This document shows, in pieces, positions 42,961 through 44,410 of a DNA stretch of 44,410 nucleotides (positions are counted from its first letter, which is position 1; every line of letters begins with the position of its first letter). The notes under the pieces were generated by a model. The model ran no database searches and had not been told where the DNA came from. It worked only from the letters and a program-made list of their open reading frames with translations. A program made the position numbers and the translations under genes. This stretch comes from Akkermansiaceae bacterium (GTDB taxonomy: Bacteria; Verrucomicrobiota; Verrucomicrobiia; Verrucomicrobiales; Akkermansiaceae), in NCBI GenBank assembly GCA_022424905.1, contig JAKMGP010000139.1, positions 1 through 44,410 on the forward strand, written 5' to 3'.

Positions 42961-44036
42961 TAGTCGTAATCGGAACTCGTCATATCTTCAGCAGAGCCGC
43001 CAACAAGTCTCTTACCTTTGTAGATCATCGAGAATTTCCCGCCAGTTTCTTCCGCAATCATCAAAAGTTGGCCTGCGGGAGTTCCTGGAAGCTCAAAGGC
43101 AATGGTATCAATTGGAACCCCCTCTGGATTAAATTCCTCCATCTTTTCCAGAACGTAATCCGCATCAGTCGGTTCTCCGTCAGAGAGAAGGTAAACGATA
43201 TTCGGTTGCGGGCTCATGGAGAATGCCATTTTAAGAGGGGGATACCAGTTGGTTCCACCTTTAGCCGGCATTTTTTGGATCGCCTCAACTACAACGCTCT
43301 TGAGGCGCTCGGAGGCAGGATACCAATTTACCTCCGGCACTGTCCCATTTCCCCGAAATCCTTTCATGTAATGATTAGGACCTTCTGTATCGATGGTCCA
43401 ACCTGTGGTTGAGAAAAAAATCACAGACACATTCATGCTAGCCGGAAGAGAATTGATCGATCGGACGAGCTCTTTTTTTAGAGCCTGAATTCGAGTTCCG
43501 CCACCCCCTTCGGTATCCGACGCCATCGAGCCTGAGAAATCGACGATGAAAACCACATTCCTTCCTTTTCTCCGGCTACCAAAAAAGGTGGCACCACCAC
43601 CGCCATCGCCATCGCCTTCTCCAGTTCCAAATCCAGGCCCAAAATCTTCCTCCATCCCAAACAAACTATCGGGATTAGCCGTTACCGGAATAGGCACAGC
43701 CACTGGTGATTGAGACTGAGACGCGATGACCTTAGCCATCGAAGAACTTGCTCCTGGCGGCTTGGGCTGGGCATTATTAGTCAATTCCTTCATCCTAATC
43801 GGAGGTTCTTCCTCCGGGGTGGCCGCCTGATAGGTTACGATCTGGGGAATGTTCTTGGTAGTCGGAATCAGCGCGATGAGGGCGAGGATAGCGATCAAAA
43901 CACCAAATCCGAGAAGCGCGGTCACTGCCGACTGGACAGTTTCGCGACGACGCTGGCGATCCACAGCTATTTTGACAGCATGGCGATTTGCCGCGATTTG
44001 CGCGGTATCAGTTTCAGTCACATAAATGTCACTCAT
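42960..44036 (-). CDS. Membrane-anchored VWA-domain protein
   Basis: A 358-residue protein with a basic cytoplasmic N-terminus, one membrane helix (about 36-58), a Pro-rich stretch (74-95), a Gly-rich linker (133-148) and a von Willebrand A domain (about 158-340). The metal-dependent adhesion site is kept: DFSGS (166-170), Thr262 in GGTNWYPP, and Asp286 in LLSDGEPTD. The layout of N-terminal anchor, Pro-rich spacer and VWA recalls proteins beside ExbB/ExbD-like genes, but none are in view. It probably binds a ligand or partner on the periplasmic side. It is first in a two-gene unit with the HAD phosphatase. Confidence 0.88.
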   Translation of the reverse strand: MSDIYVTETDTAQIAANRHAVKIAVDRQRRRETVQSAVTALLGFGVLIAILALIALIPTTKNIPQIVTYQAATPEEEPPIRMKELTNNAQPKPPGASSSMAKVIASQSQSPVAVPIPVTANPDSLFGMEEDFGPGFGTGEGDGDGGGGATFFGSRRKGRNVVFIVDFSGSMASDTEGGGGTRIQALKKELVRSINSLPASMNVSVIFFSTTGWTIDTEGPNHYMKGFRGNGTVPEVNWYPASERLKSVVVEAIQKMPAKGGTNWYPPLKMAFSMSPQPNIVYLLSDGEPTDADYVLEKMEEFNPEGVPIDTIAFELPGTPAGQLLMIAEETGGKFSMIYKGKRLVGGSAEDMTSSDYD

Positions 44037-44110
44037 CGTCAGTGACTCAAGTTACTGGAGGTCGAGCCCACTGGCGAGGAGATTTAATAATCTCAAACCT
44101 ACCTTTCGAT

Positions 44111-44140
44111 AAAAAATGCCCTGCTGGTAACATCCAGCAG
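44111..44140 (-). terminator. Rho-independent terminator of the truncated gene
   Basis: On the minus strand CTGCTGG pairs with CCAGCAG (44140-44134 and 44127-44121) around a 6-nt loop, followed by GGCA and six T residues. It lies 31 bp after the stop of the partial gene at the window edge and before the VWA gene. Confidence 0.85.
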
Positions 44141-44170
44141 AGCGTCCAAGATTAAATCCCTAACTCAAAT

Positions 44171-44410
44171 TTACTTCATGTTAAAGTGAATCGAGCTCCG
44201 AGATTCACCATTTTCAATCCGGGTGTGGGCCGTCATATCTTCGAATTGGGCAAAGGCTGCAAGGAGCTTCTCAACCAATGGGAGGTTTTCATTAAAGTCA
44301 TCGCGCATGTATTCGTTTTCAAATATCTCCTCAGAGTTTTCTTTGAGTAACTTGACCCAGTACCCGGCCATCTCACGTGCGGCTGAGAAATTTATGCGCG
44401 TATAACTTCC
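44171..44410 (-). CDS. Partial C-terminus of an unknown protein
   Basis: The frame is open to the last base of the window, giving at least 79 residues of the C-terminal end. A Met at codon 14 could start a 66-residue protein, but no upstream stop is seen, so truncation is likelier. The segment has charged helices (AGYWVKLLKENSEEIFENEY) and ends with a GESRSSIHFNMK-type strand. I cannot assign a family. It terminates at a good hairpin just downstream. Confidence 0.6.
   Translation of the reverse strand, partial: GSYTRINFSAAREMAGYWVKLLKENSEEIFENEYMRDDFNENLPLVEKLLAAFAQFEDMTAHTRIENGESRSSIHFNMK

Noticed and set aside
1-44410. Searched for tRNA or rRNA genes, CRISPR repeats, insertion sequences and prophage genes
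   Set aside because: No cloverleaf with a TTCGAA-type arm, regular short repeats, transposase motifs or terminal inverted repeats were recognised by eye; a computed search would be needed to exclude them fully.

Overview
The window looks like chromosomal DNA of a Gram-negative bacterium of the Verrucomicrobiota or wider PVC group. This is inferred from gene content: an LPS gene (lpxA), an outer-membrane barrel protein, lipoproteins, a type II pseudopilin, a very large secreted CotH/lamin-tail protein ending in a DxDxDxLxNxxEYALGLDP-type motif, a five-haem cytochrome c paired with a secreted beta-propeller, and a catabolic set of Gfo/Idh/MocA oxidoreductase, TIM-barrel isomerase and DapA-like aldolase. 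Clear Shine-Dalgarno sequences are rare, and some genes start with TTG or GTG. I saw no rRNA, tRNA, CRISPR array, insertion sequence or phage gene.

Layout. 0.1-3.3 kb: pseudopilin with a good terminator, a DUF2452-like protein, lpxA, and convergent pfkA. 3.3-8.8 kb (minus strand): glcD-like FAD oxidase, then two tandem PAS-PAS-PAS-PP2C proteins and pfkA, probably one transcription unit. The downstream PP2C keeps its metal-binding aspartates; the upstream copy has lost them all. 8.9-13.2 kb (plus): a 44-codon ORF overlapping a secreted metallophosphoesterase/LamG protein, a small membrane protein, and nadB preceded by a perfect 7-bp hairpin. 13.3-17.6 kb (minus): a tightly packed operon of DapA-like lyase, LacI regulator, isomerase, Gfo/Idh oxidoreductase and a small protein. 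17.6-26.8 kb (minus): giant CotH protein, aldo/keto reductase, and a secreted beta-propeller plus pentahaem cytochrome operon.

26.9-33.4 kb: folP with a possible small downstream ORF; a divergent three-gene overlapping cluster ending in acylphosphatase; a secreted zinc metallopeptidase; a DUF3592 membrane protein; yqeY; and ispD. 33.4-34.9 kb: an L,D-transpeptidase lipoprotein and a YrbL-like kinase-fold protein. 35.0-40.3 kb: four plus-strand genes, the first three joined by ATGA overlaps, made of an ABCG-like half-transporter flanked by membrane-anchored proteins of unknown function and followed by a polytopic membrane protein. 40.5-44.4 kb: an acidic small protein with a 17-bp palindrome upstream, a bidirectional terminator, an outer-membrane barrel/lipoprotein pair, a HAD phosphatase with a DxE motif, a membrane-anchored VWA protein, and the 3' end of an unknown gene cut by the window edge.

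The best candidates for undescribed biology are the active/degenerate PAS-PP2C pair, the ABC half-transporter operon with its Cys/Trp-repeat protein, and the short overlapping ORF with leader hairpins ahead of the phosphoesterase. Function calls come from reading motifs by eye; no database search was possible.
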